Source: JANQEU01 sp965601455 (lineage in GTDB: Bacteria > Bacteroidota > Bacteroidia > Cytophagales > Cyclobacteriaceae). From it: a stretch of DNA of 64,000 bases. Both the position numbers and the translations under genes were made by a program. Where the stretch lies: positions 558,001 through 622,000 of the forward strand of contig OZ271831.1 of assembly GCA_965601455.1 (NCBI GenBank). Reading direction: 5' to 3'. Each line of letters opens with the position of its first letter. The stretch's first letter is position 1. Positions 43,717 through 57,100 of the stretch are shown here, piece by piece. The notes beneath the pieces are model-generated. The model made no database searches and had not been told where the DNA came from. It was given only the letters and a program-made list of their open reading frames with translations.

Positions 43717-45156
43717 TTATTGATCTAGCATTGTATCCAATGCCTCTCGATCATGTGGTTTTCCGTTTCGGATGACAGTATTAATTAGTAGTGTATTATT
43801 GATATCGGAAAGTGGATCGGCGTCCAGAATGATTAAATCTGCATACATTCCTGTTTTTACCTGTCCCAATTCACTTTCTATATTGAAGTATTTTGCCGGA
43901 TTGTAAGTTGCGGTCTTCAAAGCTTCCAATGGTGTTAGCCCGGCATCAACCAATACACTAAGTTCTTCATGAAGACTCCTGCCAGGTGTAAGAAAGAAAA
44001 TGGGAGTATCCGTTCCTGCCATAATCGGTATTCCCCTCTTATGAACTCTTTCAACCATACTAAACATCCAATCGGCATAGGTTTTGGTATAATCAGAGAT
44101 TTCCATTTCGTTTATGCGAGTCGTTGATTCCAGCCAATTATCTCGTATAGACTGTGGCAGGTAAGCAAAAGACTCCTGGAACTCATCTCTTAGGAAGGGA
44201 CGTCTCGCCAGATTTGTATTCAAGGTCAGGGTGGGAATTTGCCATGTATCATTCTTGAAAAGAACATCTAACACTTCATTTGCACGATCTTCATCGAAAT
44301 TTGCTACCGCGATTTGGCGTTGTGCGCTGTGAATACTGCTACGTAACACTCCACCAGCCAGGTTTTTACCCTCCTCAAGAGTCATTTGCCGTCTCTTCCA
44401 CAACTCCTCCCAATTGCTAGCACAAGAGAGCTCAAGATTTCTCATGTGCTCCATGCTATTCATCCCAGCGTTGCTGGCATCGATTACATTCATACTGAGA
44501 GGGACGTGTCCGGTTACTTTGAGTCCTTTCTCCCTGGCCAATTTTGTAATTAACTTGAACTGATCAGGAGTCAGCATTTCATAGGCTTTGAGTAGATCTA
44601 CTCCCTTGCCATCCAATTCTTCAATCTTACTTTCGACATCCTCCAAGGTACCTAAACCTGTAGATAGTGGAGGATGACCTGCATCACTTCCGTCATATAC
44701 ATTGGGTAAGCCATCCAATAACGGTCCGGCGACCATCACTCTGGGGGCATTTTCAGGATCATCAGAAGCTTTTTTCTTCCATGAATTCACAAATTCTATT
44801 TCCCCTCCCGTATCTCTTACACTGGTAATTCCAAATCCCAGGAAAAGGTTAAACATACGCGGAGCTAACTCCTCCCTAAAAGCAAAGTGTATGTGTGTAT
44901 CCCACAGTCCAGGAATCAGATATTTGCCAGATCCGTCGATAATTTCATTCTCCGGTGATAGCTTCAATCCCGAACTGGGAGCCACAAGATGGATCCTATC
45001 GTCTTTTATGATGACGGTTTGTGATTCTGATACCCCATCAACAGGATCTATTATCGTAATATTTTCTATACAAATGGCTCCCTCATAGAGCTTCCCACCG
45101 GGCTGACAAGAAAATATGAGAATGGAAACAAATAGTAATGAGGGAATTCTGTTCAT
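43717..45156 (-). CDS. amidohydrolase-family lipoprotein
   Basis: A 479-residue metal-dependent hydrolase with a lipoprotein signal (MNRIPSLLFVSILIFSC, Cys17). Metal ligands: His88 and His90 (LWDTHIHF), a likely carboxylated Lys in DLLKAYE, His in VTGHVPLS, His in SMEHMRN and Asp in AGTDTPIFF. The C-terminal strand region (GMYADLIILDADPLSDI) closes the composite beta domain. Imidazolonepropionase-like exported amidohydrolases often act on dipeptides or cyclic amides. Substrate unknown. It is divergent from the ABC-F gene. Confidence 0.88.
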   Translation of the reverse strand: MNRIPSLLFVSILIFSCQPGGKLYEGAICIENITIIDPVDGVSESQTVIIKDDRIHLVAPSSGLKLSPENEIIDGSGKYLIPGLWDTHIHFAFREELAPRMFNLFLGFGITSVRDTGGEIEFVNSWKKKASDDPENAPRVMVAGPLLDGLPNVYDGSDAGHPPLSTGLGTLEDVESKIEELDGKGVDLLKAYEMLTPDQFKLITKLAREKGLKVTGHVPLSMNVIDASNAGMNSMEHMRNLELSCASNWEELWKRRQMTLEEGKNLAGGVLRSSIHSAQRQIAVANFDEDRANEVLDVLFKNDTWQIPTLTLNTNLARRPFLRDEFQESFAYLPQSIRDNWLESTTRINEMEISDYTKTYADWMFSMVERVHKRGIPIMAGTDTPIFFLTPGRSLHEELSVLVDAGLTPLEALKTATYNPAKYFNIESELGQVKTGMYADLIILDADPLSDINNTLLINTVIRNGKPHDREALDTMLDQ

Positions 45157-45246
45157 GTCGGTTAGCTTTCGGTTTCAGAAATATACAGTAATTCAATGAC
45201 TGCTTGTATTTCTTTCCTATTTCTGTGTACCTCATCTTTGCCTTCG

Positions 45247-47115
45247 ATGAATTACCTGTCGGTTGAGAATGTAAGCAAAAGCTTCGATCAGCGGTTGTTA
45301 TTTGAGAGCATATCATTTGGGTTGGAGCAAGGTCAAAAAGCAGCTCTGGTTGGAGTGAATGGGAGTGGAAAATCAACCCTGTTAAAAGTAATATATGGGT
45401 CAGAAGAGACCGATACAGGCTTAGTCACCTTTCGAAAAGGACTACAGGTGGCTATGCTCGATCAACACCCTGATTTTGAAGGTGCCCATACAGTAGGTGA
45501 GGCGGTATTTACCGCGGATACTGAAGAGATGAATACAATCAGGGAGTACGAAGATCTATTACAGCAATCACTCATAGATCCTGGTACAGATCTTACCAGT
45601 GTGTTAGAAGCAATGGACAGATTAAATGCATGGGATCTGGAGCAGGAGGTTAAGCAGATCCTGGGAAAACTTGGCATCGACAATCTTAATCTGGAGGTTG
45701 ATGCCTTATCAGGAGGTCAAAGAAAACGAGTAGCTATCGCCAGGGCATTACTTATGCGACCTGATTTCCTTATTCTTGATGAGCCAACAAATCACCTGGA
45801 TCTCGACACCATAGAATGGCTTGAGAACTACCTGGAACGATCTAAACTAACCTTGTTGATGGTTACTCACGATCGTTACTTTTTGGACAAAGTAACTAAC
45901 GAAATATTGGAAATTGATGCCTCCCAATTGTTCCGATACAAAGGAAATTATCAGTATTACCTGGAACAGAAATCACAACGGCAGGAACAGGAACAGGTTG
46001 AGCAGGCAAAAGCCAATAATCTTTATTTAAAGGAGTTGGAGTGGATGCGAAGACAACCAAAAGCCAGAGGCACAAAAGCCAAGTACAGGGTTGATGCATT
46101 TGAAAGCACGAAGGAGAAAGCCACGAAAAATCTGAAAAGGGACGAATTGGCTATAAACTTCTCAGGAGAAAGACAAGGAAAGAAGATTCTGGAGTTGGAG
46201 CAGGTTTCCTTCAAATACAGTAATCTCAAGATACTAGATCACTTCAACTACACATTTAAACGTCGGGAACGCGTTGGAGTGGTCGGACCCAATGGAGTGG
46301 GTAAATCGACATTCCTGAGGATACTCACCGCGGAACTGAAAGTAGAGAATGGTAAAATTGACGTTGGATCAACTACGAAGTTTGGATTCTACAGACAAGA
46401 AGAATTGATTTTCGACCCTTCGAAAAGAGTTATTGAGGTGGTGAAGGATGTAGCCGAAGTTATTACCACTAATAACGGATCCACGATTACCGCTTCACAG
46501 TTGCTCACCCAATTTTTATTTCCGCCAGACATGCAATACAATGTGGTAGGAAAGTTAAGTGGGGGAGAAAAGCGACGTCTTCAATTGCTCAGGATCCTGA
46601 TGTCCAATCCAAACTTTCTCATTCTGGATGAACCTACCAACGACCTGGATTTGGTTACACTCAATGTACTCGAACAATATCTGGATACCTATGAAGGCTG
46701 TTTACTGATTGTTTCTCACGATCGGTACTTTATGGATAAGCTTACGGATCATTTATTTGTATTTGAGGGTGAGGGAAAAATCAGAGACTTCCCAGGAAAT
46801 TATACAGATCTAAGAAACTCCGGATGGAGATCCACAACTAAGGAGGAAGTTAAAGATGAAAACAAAGTAAAGACCAAAGCACCAAAGAGCTCTAAAGCGA
46901 AGCTTTCTTACAATGAAAAAAGAGAGTTTGACTCGTTGGAATCCGATATATCTAAGCTGGAAGATCAGAAAGAGTCTATCACAAAAGAGATGGAGCAAGA
47001 GAGTGATTATCAAAAACTTCAGGACCTTGCTGAAGAGTTGGATAAGCTCAAGGATCAAATTGACGAAAAAGAGCTACGCTGGCTAGAACTGAGTGAGAAA
47101 TCGGGGGATCAGTAA
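45247..47115 (+). CDS. ABC-F ATPase, Uup-like
   Basis: A 622-residue cytoplasmic ATPase with two ABC domains and no membrane part. Start MNYLSVENVSKSF at 45247; the longer frame to 45196 adds unlikely residues. Domain 1: Walker A GVNGSGKST, signature LSGGQRKRVAIA, Walker B LILDEPTNHLD. Linker with the basic RRQPKARGTKAKYRVDAF stretch typical of ABC-F. Domain 2: Walker A GPNGVGKST, signature LSGGEKRRLQLL, Walker B LILDEPTNDLD. A C-terminal coiled coil (SLESDISKLEDQKESITKEM...) is the Uup-type extension. ABC-F proteins act on the ribosome; antibiotic resistance cannot be inferred. Its end overlaps the convergent gene by seven bases. Confidence 0.93.
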   Translation: MNYLSVENVSKSFDQRLLFESISFGLEQGQKAALVGVNGSGKSTLLKVIYGSEETDTGLVTFRKGLQVAMLDQHPDFEGAHTVGEAVFTADTEEMNTIREYEDLLQQSLIDPGTDLTSVLEAMDRLNAWDLEQEVKQILGKLGIDNLNLEVDALSGGQRKRVAIARALLMRPDFLILDEPTNHLDLDTIEWLENYLERSKLTLLMVTHDRYFLDKVTNEILEIDASQLFRYKGNYQYYLEQKSQRQEQEQVEQAKANNLYLKELEWMRRQPKARGTKAKYRVDAFESTKEKATKNLKRDELAINFSGERQGKKILELEQVSFKYSNLKILDHFNYTFKRRERVGVVGPNGVGKSTFLRILTAELKVENGKIDVGSTTKFGFYRQEELIFDPSKRVIEVVKDVAEVITTNNGSTITASQLLTQFLFPPDMQYNVVGKLSGGEKRRLQLLRILMSNPNFLILDEPTNDLDLVTLNVLEQYLDTYEGCLLIVSHDRYFMDKLTDHLFVFEGEGKIRDFPGNYTDLRNSGWRSTTKEEVKDENKVKTKAPKSSKAKLSYNEKREFDSLESDISKLEDQKESITKEMEQESDYQKLQDLAEELDKLKDQIDEKELRWLELSEKSGDQ

Positions 47116-48035
47116 ATATCCAGGTCTCTTCCATAGTGAATCTTTCCGGAGTATGTGGATTTTACTTCTTTGAGCATTTCTTCTTCCGTTGCTCCCCAGT
47201 TCAGGATGTGGTATAGTACAAGCTTTTTAACACCAGCCAGTGTGGCTATTTCTCCCAACTCCACGGTTGAGGTGTGATTATCAGCATGATAATTTTTCCA
47301 AAAATCATCCTTTAGTTCAAACTTTTGTTTGCTGTACACCTCATGAACCAGGATGTCAGCATTTTTCGCATATTGAATAATCTTCTCTGAAGGGGTGGTG
47401 TCACCAGATATCACAATTACTCGGTCTGGAGTCGTGAATCGATATCCCCAGGCATTGGGCCAGCTCCCATGTATTACCGGGAAAGCCTCGACACGTACGT
47501 TTTCATCTTCGAAAACCAATCCTTCTTCAGTGATTTCGGTACTCTCTACTCGCCATCCCTGGTTATTTGCCGGTTGTCGTCCATAGATGCGATAGTCTAT
47601 ATCCGGTTCATAAGCTTTAAGAATATAGGTAGTCATGTTATTGGTCCCTTCCGGGCCAAATACTTTCAGTGGTTGATTTCTCCCGATTACCCAAGGGGTA
47701 AGAATCAGATCAGGATAACCGGCCGTGTGGTCCGAATGAAGATGTGTCAAAAACGCATGATTCAGGTTTTCGATATTCATCCCATCGAAAGGTCCGCCAT
47801 AGTTGGTAGACATTTGTGAAGCTCTTCTTACTACTCCCGGGCCAAAGTCCACGAGGTACGGAATATCATTTACTAATATCACTACTGATGGTCCCGATTT
47901 TTCTGGATCTGGATTTGGATTTCCTGTCCCAAGTAGGATGACTTTTGTTATGTCTGACTCCGAAAAATCACGTTGAGCGATGGATTGGAATGACCACAAA
48001 AGAATGATGACTGGTAGCATGATTCGGTTTAGCAT
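47109..48035 (-). CDS. exported metallo-beta-lactamase-fold hydrolase
   Basis: A 308-residue protein with a signal peptide (MLNRIMLPVIILLWSFQSIAQ). Zinc-binding motif HLHSDH (His98, His100, Asp102, His103), then VIHGSWPNAWGYRF, VISGDTTPS and KLVLYHILNW with the remaining His/Asp ligands. This is the RNase Z/arylsulfatase-like branch (KVILLGTGNPNPDPEKSGPSVVI), here secreted, so a periplasmic phosphodiesterase or esterase is likely. Convergent with the ABC-F gene. Confidence 0.88.
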   Translation of the reverse strand: MLNRIMLPVIILLWSFQSIAQRDFSESDITKVILLGTGNPNPDPEKSGPSVVILVNDIPYLVDFGPGVVRRASQMSTNYGGPFDGMNIENLNHAFLTHLHSDHTAGYPDLILTPWVIGRNQPLKVFGPEGTNNMTTYILKAYEPDIDYRIYGRQPANNQGWRVESTEITEEGLVFEDENVRVEAFPVIHGSWPNAWGYRFTTPDRVIVISGDTTPSEKIIQYAKNADILVHEVYSKQKFELKDDFWKNYHADNHTSTVELGEIATLAGVKKLVLYHILNWGATEEEMLKEVKSTYSGKIHYGRDLDIY

Positions 48036-48057
48036 AACCCAAAGAAAGTCAACAAAT

Positions 48058-48084
48058 AAAAAAGACCCGCAATTGGCGGGTCTT
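48058..48084 (-). terminator. rho-independent terminator of the giant adhesin gene
   Basis: AAGACCCGC (48062-48070) and GCGGGTCTT (48076-48084) form a perfect 9-bp stem with a five-base loop. On the minus strand the stem is followed by six T. It lies 21 bases after the adhesin stop codon. Confidence 0.9.
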
Positions 48085-48105
48085 AGAAGTAGTTGTTGTA
48101 GATGT

Positions 48106-51100
48106 TTATCTTATTTGTATCCGTTTTACGAATACATCTTTCCCATCGCTACCTCGAAGAAGATATACCCCGCTGGATAGCTGTGTGAGATCAAGAAGAC
48201 TGTTATTGGAGTCAAGTTCAATCGTTTTCAGGGCTTGGCCTCTCAAATCGGATACTACAACCCGTATCGATCGATTAGTACGAGTTATATTGAACAGTCC
48301 ATTACCTGGGTTCGGATAAACCAGAACTTCGTTAACCCAATTATCTTCAAGTCCGGAAACTATTTCCTCATTAACCTCAAAAGATACGGTACCAGATATT
48401 GGGTTGTAATTGTCATCACCTACTTGGGAAACGGTGATTGTAACCGTTCCAATACCGATTAGTGTTATCACATTGGATGCAATTGTAGCAGGTCCATCTA
48501 TACTGTAACTCAGAGGCAAATTGGTATTTACCGAAGCCTGAATCTCAATTGGTCCATCTGAAAGCAATTTATCTTCGATGGCCAGAACGGTGAGAATCTG
48601 ATCAGCCTTGTTCACAATAATTGAACGATCAACTGCCTGGGCAGCATTCAAGGTATCATTACCAGCCTGAGTAGCGCGGACATTAATTACGCCGGCACCA
48701 GTGATTACTACGGTATCCCCATTAATTGATCCAGGTCCATCTAACAAAGTAAAATCTACTGTCAAACCGCTGTTACTGGATGCGGACAATACAATAAACT
48801 CGGTTCCGAATGTGATAGGAGTCAACTCATTAAAAGTGATTTCCTGGTTGGATTTTTCGGGGCCACTAACTGTGAATGTGATACTATCAATAGTTGGATT
48901 ATAGTTTGTATTTCCAACCTGTTCAACTATTAAGGAAACCGTTCCAATATCGCCCGATAGGGTGATTGTTTGTTCTGAAATAGTAGCCGGCCCACTGACC
49001 CGATAAGTCAGTGAAAGCCCGCTACTAACTGACGCCGAAGCCATGAATGGGTCGTCAGTACTATTTTTATCTGAAATAGAATCTATAGAGATGGTTTGAT
49101 CCGCTTTGTTTATAACAAAACTCACTTCAACTGAATCCGCAGCGAAATAATTGTCATCACCATCCTGATAGGCACGAATAATGGCATTTCCTGTACCGAC
49201 AAATGATACTGTATTTCCTTCTATTATTATAGGTCCACTAATGGAATCGTAACTTACCTCCAGGTCACTATCAGAACTGGCTGTCAAGTTCAACGACCCG
49301 CCAAAGACCTGATCTGAAATAGTGTTAAAGGTGATGGTCTGCGCTACTCTTTCCTCAACATCTTCTACCAAAATGGCAATTGATTTCTCAAAAAATGCAC
49401 CTTGCTCATCTGTAGTTCTTATTCTAATAGAAAAGGAGTTTTGTACTTCGTAATCGAGAACTTGATTAGTAACTAGTTCATTGTCATCAATTTCAAATAC
49501 AGCGTTGTCATCATCTCCTTCACCGCTGACTAATGAATAAGTATGAACATCATCAGCATCCGGGTCTGTAGTTTGGAAAGAACCGACAACTGTGCCAATG
49601 GTCTCATTTTCTGCAATAGATTGAGATGATATTTCCAAATCGGTTGGAGCCTGATTCGGAATTATTTCAAGTACATCTTCGATGGCAATTGTAAATTGTT
49701 CTTCATATGTTCCTCCATTATTGTCAGTGGTTCTTACCCTAATGGAATAAGAAGACTTTGATTCGAAATCGAAGGATTCAAGGGAAGTGAGTTCGTCGTC
49801 GTCAATATCAAAGCTACCGTTGTCATCGCTTCCTGTTCCGGAAACTAATGAGTAGACATGAGTATCTCCGCCATCGGCGTCTGACGTGGTGAATTGTCCA
49901 ATAACCGTTCCAATAGGTTCATTTTCCTGGATTGTTATTGAAGTGATGGAGATATCAGTAGGATCCGTATTTCCAGGATCTTCAAACACATCATTAATAA
50001 CAATAGAGAGAATTTTTTCGTGAAAGTTGTTATAGTTATCGGTGGTTCTTACACGAATACTCAGCGGATTCTGTGTTTCGAAATCAAATACGGTATTCGA
50101 CTTCAGGAATGCATTATCGACCAGGAATCCATCGTTGTTATCATCACCTTCACCCGAAACTAATTCGAAAGTATGTGTATCTGACCCATTAGGATCAACA
50201 GCGTTCAACGTACCAATGATCAATCCTATAGATGCGTTTTCGTCAACAGTATTGTTTGTGAGCGTGATATCTGTTGGATCACTATTTTCAATAGTTGTAA
50301 ATGTCCAGCTCTCGTTATCGTTGATGTTCGACGCATTGTTTCCGGCTTCATCTTCAATGGCATTAGCAATGTTTATATATACTTCCGTTTCGTACGGCAA
50401 TGTGATGGGTATATCATAGGTGACCGTATTACCATCGAATGTAGCTCCCGCAGGAAAAAACCAGTTGGGTCCGATTTGCTCTCCGGTAGACTTGTTGAAC
50501 AATGAAAAAACTCCCCCTCCTGTAGATTGAACCGGTTCATTAAAAGTCAGTATTAAATTTTGGTCAAGGCTCACATTAGTGGCGTCATCATCAGGGTCTA
50601 ATGAAGTAATGGTCGGACCAGTGAAGTCTCCTGTTGTAAAATTCCAGTCATCGGAAGTGGTGTATCCCGGGAACCAGTTATTTGCGAGGTCAGCGATTAC
50701 TCCATCTGCAAGTAGAACATGGTATTCAGTGGACTCCTCGAAATCAGAATGCGGCATTGTCAACTGATTTCCATTGATATTCGCTGGTGTAAGTGGGATG
50801 ACTTCAAATACTGTGCTATTATTCCGAATAACCGCCTGCTTGGTTGCTCCATTCATTCCTAGCATAATGTCCTCGTTGAAGGTCACTATTAGCGCCTCAT
50901 CGGTAGCCACGTTATCCGCATCATCCGTTGGAGTGACTGAATTCACCATGGGCGCTGTTATGTCAGGTGCTTCCTCGGTGGTAAAAAACCAGGTATCATT
51001 ATCCGTAATCTCGAAGACTCCATGGTCTTCAGAAATAAAGGCGGATTCCGAAACTCTTATTGCGATTTCAGTTTCATAAGGCAGGATCTGGTTGGTTGGG

Positions 51101-54100
51101 ATAGTCACAATGTTTCCATCGATGGACGCATCAGCGGCAGTACTTACACTCGATCCAATCTGGCTACCGGTGTTTCGGTTATAGATAAATATTGACCCGC
51201 CAAATGTGACTGGATTACTGAATTCTATACTCAGGTCTGTATCGACAGGTATTCCGGTTGATTGGTGGCCCGGTGTGAAAGCAATGGGTTGTGCAAAGAG
51301 CGCAGGATCTGGCTCGATAGTAAATACGAATGTTACATTGTCATTGAATGCCCGGGTTGGTTCACCATTTACACCCCTTATTGGGACACCTAAGGCTGTG
51401 ATGAAGTACCTGGTATTGTATTCCAGCAAATCATCCACATCGAAAAAGACATCATTACCGGATACCGATACTCGTGGATCATTCATGTCAAAGGACAAAA
51501 TCACCTCGCTTCCGGTCCACTTTCTAAGTGTATAACTTCCGTTTTGTCCCTTTTGAATATTTTGATCGTAGGTAATTTTAATATCCCCGTCAATGGCATT
51601 CTTTATTGAGAAATTTTCCGGTTGGAGGGCTGTTCGTTCCACATAATCCCAGTCGGATGTAAATTTCCAATAGTCCTTGCTGGTCGGGATATTGAAGTCA
51701 TTTCCTTCTGTATCCTGGATAACTCCGGGGAAGAATGATACATACACTTCCTCATTGTCCAGTGGATCCCATTCCAGAAGCATTTCCAGGTGATTGCCAT
51801 CTACTGTCGCATTACCTATGGAAGCGAAAGCACCAGCCTGATCGTCGCTTCTTCTAAAAAGCCGGACGATCCAATCGGTAGCATTTCCAACAAGCTGGAT
51901 GTCTCGGTTAAAATGTATGTCCAATGTAAGGACATGACCATTCGAAGAATTGAAATCCGGTGAAACCGAGCTAATCGCCAATGGTGGAGGCTCTGCCGTG
52001 AATTGCCATGTAGCATCTGATGTGATTCCAAAGTCATTTCCGGCGATATCTTCAATTGCCCCTTGGTCCATATATATCCAATAGTCCGTAGAAAAATTGA
52101 GGTCGTCAGGGAAAGAGAAGCTTACCTCGTTATTGGTAACTATTACGGATCCTGAATTGACTGAAACAGAGGTTTCAACACCCTCATCAGAGATTCTTCG
52201 TACCTCAATGTTTCCAATGCCTTTTTGAACATTTTCATTCAAGGTTAAAGTGAAAGAAGCATCAATAGGGACATTTGCAGCACCGTCTGTAGGGGAAAGT
52301 GTACTGATTGTCGGACTTTCCGTGTCGGGTGCATCTTCCGTGGTGAAATACCAGGTATCGTTGTCTGTAATTTCAAAAACGCCATGATTTTCAGAAATGA
52401 AGGCAGATTCGGATACCCTTACGGCGATTTCAGTTTCATAAGGTAGAGTTTGATTGGTGGGGATGGTAACAATATTCCCATCAATTGTAGCATCGACTGT
52501 AGTACTGATACTTGATCCAATTTGACTGCCTGTGTTTATGTTATAGATAAATATTGACCCTCCAAATGTGACCGGATTGCTGAATTCTATGGTCAGGTCA
52601 GTATCCACCGATATTCCGGTTGATTGATGATTCGGGGTGAAAGCAATGGGTTGAGCAAAGAGTGCGGGATCCGGCTCAATAGTGAATACAAATGTCACAT
52701 TATTATTAAAGGCCCGGGTGGGTTCCCCATTCACACCCCTGATAGGCACTCCTAAGGCAGTGATGAAATAGCGGGTATTGTATTCAAGTAGATCATCAAC
52801 ATCAAAGAACACTTCATCGTCAACAATCGATACTCTTGGGTCATCCATTGTGAATGAAAGGATCACCTCACTACCGGTCCACTTTCTGAGTGTATAACTT
52901 CCGTTTTGTCCCTTTTGTATATTCTGATCGTAGGTAATTTTTATATCTCCGTCAATGACATTCTTTATCGAGAAATTCTCTGGCTGAAGGGCTGTCCGTT
53001 CCACATAATCCCAGTCAGAGGTAAACTTCCAGTGATCCTTACTTACCGGGATTTCGAAGTCATTTCCTTCAAGGTCTTGTATTCTTCCAGGTATGAATGA
53101 AACGTAAACCTCTTCATTATCCAGGGGGTCCCACTCAAGAAGCATTTCAAGGTGATTACCGTCCACAATCGCGTTCTCAATTTTCGCAAAAGCTCCCGGC
53201 TGGTCATCACTGTACCTGAATAACCTTATAATCCAGTCGGAGTCATTTCCAACAAGCTGGATGTTTCGGTTAAAGTACACATCCAAGGTAAGAACGTGGC
53301 CGTTTGATGAATTGAAATCCGGTGAAACAGAGGTAATAGCCAGGGCCGGTGCTGCTGTGGTAAAGTTCCAATCATCAATGTTTGTGGAACTAAACGTGTT
53401 TGAATTGCCAGATAAATCCTGTAAAACGCCTGTCGGCAGGTAAATGAAATAATCGGTACCTGCCTCAAAATCATTCGTAGGATCAATAGTTACCGAATTT
53501 CCAGAAAAAGTGACATTATCGTCCACGAATTCAATGTTCTCAATAATACTGTTTGGTGCTTTTCGAATTTGAACAAAACTGAATTGATTGACTGGCTCAA
53601 CAGGCTCATCAAAGGTCATTACAATATTGGCATCAAGAGCCACATCGGTTGTTCCTTCTTCTGGCGACACAGTGACTATCATTGGCTCTGAAACATCCTG
53701 CGGAGCCGTGGTGATGGTCCAATCATTCGGGCTGATGCTTGCAAATCCGTTTCCAGCTAGATCTTCTATTCCGTCAGATATAATAAAATATATTGAGGTT
53801 TCACCAGGAAGGTCCATTGGGATATCATAGTACACGGTATTACCATCGAACTGCGCCCCATTAAATGACCATGTTGTACCAATTTGCTGATCATTAGAAG
53901 CATTAAACATTTGGAAAAATCCACCTGATCGTAGCTGTACCGGTTCATTGAATGTTATAGATAGGTTGGTGTAGGTTGGGACGTCTGTGGCACCCAACCC
54001 GGGATCAAAGCTAATCGCAACAGGAGGTGGATCTACTGTGGTAAAATTCCATTGCGAATTTGAAGTAAGACTAAACGTATTTTGATTTCCGGAAAAGTCT

Positions 54101-57100
54101 TTCAATACACCCGATGGAAAATAGATATAGTATTCTGTCTCAGGGAGAAAATCAGAGGTAGGGTCAATCGTAATAAACTCATCTTCGATAAGGACATTCG
54201 GATCGTCAAATTCTATCGTTTCAATTATGGTATTTGGTGAAACACGACGAATCTGAATAAAACTGGATGTGTTTACCGGCTCCACGGCTTCATCCAGCTC
54301 GATGACCAGGTTAGCGTCCAGAGGAATCTCTGTATCATCATCTCCAGGGTTGAGTGAGATAATTATCGGGCCATTGGTGTCATCAGGATCTCTCGTAGAA
54401 AAATTCCAGGTGCTGTTATCCGAAATGCCTGGAAAGGGATTGCCGGCCATATCCAGGAAAAATCCATCGGGTATGAGAATGTAGAATTCACTATACAGAA
54501 AGAAATCATTATCTGGATTAATTGTGACTTGATTGCCATCAATCGATACGTCGGAAATAGTAATGGTTTCTTTGGTTGAGCCATTGGAGTTTTTGATCTG
54601 CATATTCCCAGATCCGGTTTGAACGGGTTCGTCAAAAGTGATTTCGAGGTTAGCATCTAATGCAACGAATTTTTCATCATCAACCGGAAATAGTGAGGAT
54701 ATAGAAGGAGGTTGATTGTCAATCGGATCAGCAGTAGAAAAATTCCATGTCGAGTTGTTATTTATGCCGGCAAAACTATTTGAGTTCTCGTCATCTATAG
54801 CTGCTCCGGAAACAGTAACATATACATCACTTGAGAAAGGAAGATCTGAGGTGGGATTGATAGTGAGCTCGGCTCCTGAAATAGTTACGTTACCGTTGGT
54901 GACGGGAATAGACTCTATCAAAGAACCACCTGCATAGTGTATTTGAATATTTCCTCCCCCTTTCACAATGGGCTCATTGAAGGTAAGAATCAGGTCCGAA
55001 TCTACAGCAACATTGTCCGCTCCATCGGCTGGGCTGTAGGTCAACACAAACGGAGCCTGGGCATCGGGTTCATTCTGGGTAGTAAAATTCCAACTTGGAG
55101 TAGTAATGCCGACAAAATCATTCCCGGCCAGATCTTCAAAGACACCGGAAGGAATGTCTACATACAGTGCAGTTTCGTAAGGAAGGTCAGGAATTGGATT
55201 TAATGCTACTTGGTTTCCGGAAATGGTGATGGTCGATCCAACGGACGTGTTGAGCTGGGTAAATATTCCATTGTCACTAACGTATCGAATGTAAAGGTTT
55301 TGTGATGGGACAGTCTGAATCGTTTCGTTGAATAGCAAGGTTAGGTTGTCACCAATGAGCACATTGGACGCTCCATTACCCGGTACTACGCTTAGAATTC
55401 CTGGAGGAGTTACATCACCCGTTTCAGTGGTGAATGCCCAACTGGAAGCATTTGTTCCTGGAAAGGCATTATTGCTGAGGTCTTCGATTGCATTAGATGG
55501 AATATCTACATACAGAGCAGCATCCGTTGGAAGGTCGGCGACAGGATCCAGTGTTAGTGTATTACCGCTTAGTACAACGTTACCAGAAGATGTATTGAAG
55601 CTGGTAACTGCTGCTCCTCCGCTTACGTATCGAACGTATATTAGCCGACTTGGAATCAGGGCCACTGGCTCATCAAATGTGATTGAAAGATTAACGCCTA
55701 CCTCAACTTCACTATCGGAGTTCATTGGTAACAGCGATTGAATACCAGGAGCGGTCATGTCTGGATTGGGTCCCGTACTGAAATTCCATATGGTTTTATT
55801 GAAGTTGGGCACACCTGTAGCTTGATTTCCTGCATAGTCAATCACAAACCCATTATCGAAGTTGATATACATCTCCGTGTTATCAGGAAGTTCCGTGTCC
55901 AGATTGATCAGAATTTGATTTCCTGAGAAGGTCACCTCATCACTGTAAACATTGACGTCATCAAGGATGGCATTGTCCGAGCTACGCCTGACGTAGAATT
56001 TCTTCAGTAACGATGTAGAATTTGATATAGGTCGAACTGGTTCATCAAAAGTTATAATTAGATCAACATTCGTGTTGACCTCATAAGTGTCGTCTAAAGG
56101 CGTGAATGCGGTGTAAGAAGGGGCAGTGTTGTCTACTGCATTTGAATATTTTGCCAAAACAAATGCCTCTCTGCTTATAAAATCACTCTTTACCGTCCAA
56201 ATACCTCCACTAGGATCAAAATCAAACCCTATTGTATTTACTTCTTTGAGAAAGATCTGATCATCTGAACCAGGAACAGGGAAGCCATAAAAATCGGCTA
56301 TGTACGTACCGGTGGAACTACTAAAGAGATCTTCGTTGTAAACGATCTGATCGCTTTCCGTTAGGAAGAAATTGGACTGGAAAACGGTAGAATTGAATTT
56401 TTCACCCTGGGAGGATCCACTGCTATTAAATTCCTCAATTACTCTATTGTAAGTTTCATCACCTCGAAGTACCAGTACGTTTCCACTTTCTTTCTCCTGT
56501 ATATCAAAAAGAGTTTCGGTGTTTTGGATTGCCCAGGAATAACTGTTTGAACTATTGTATTTTGCCAGATAGTTACCTCCAGATGCCGGGTTAAGGGAAT
56601 TGGTCGATCCGGATGGATTAAAATCTGCCGTGCGAGAGAATGTCCCAAGAACATACGAGTTACCCAGTCCGTCTACCCACAGATCGGTTGGTTTGTTGTT
56701 GTTTCCCTGATTTCCACCCCCGCTTTGGACGATATGTGTCACATTGCTGTAGGATCCATCTGAAGGATCTACATGGGCCAGATAAGATTCTTTATTAGCA
56801 AAGTATAATGAGTTGTAGGTAGTGGAGAAGGAGGAAAAATGCCTGCCACTAAAATGGCCTGTAATCACCACCTTATCCAGGGCTTCACTGTATTGAAGGT
56901 CCTCGATAGTGCCATCTGTGGCCATTGCAATACTATTTACTTCCCACTGCTCCACACCATTGCTATTAATCTTAATGAGGAAGGCACCATCCCAATCAGT
57001 TGCTGGAGTACCTGTAGATTGGCCGGTTATGAATGACTGGCTGGAATTCCAGTAAAAGTAGACTCCAGTGGTTCCTTGCATGTAGCCACCTAGATAGATA

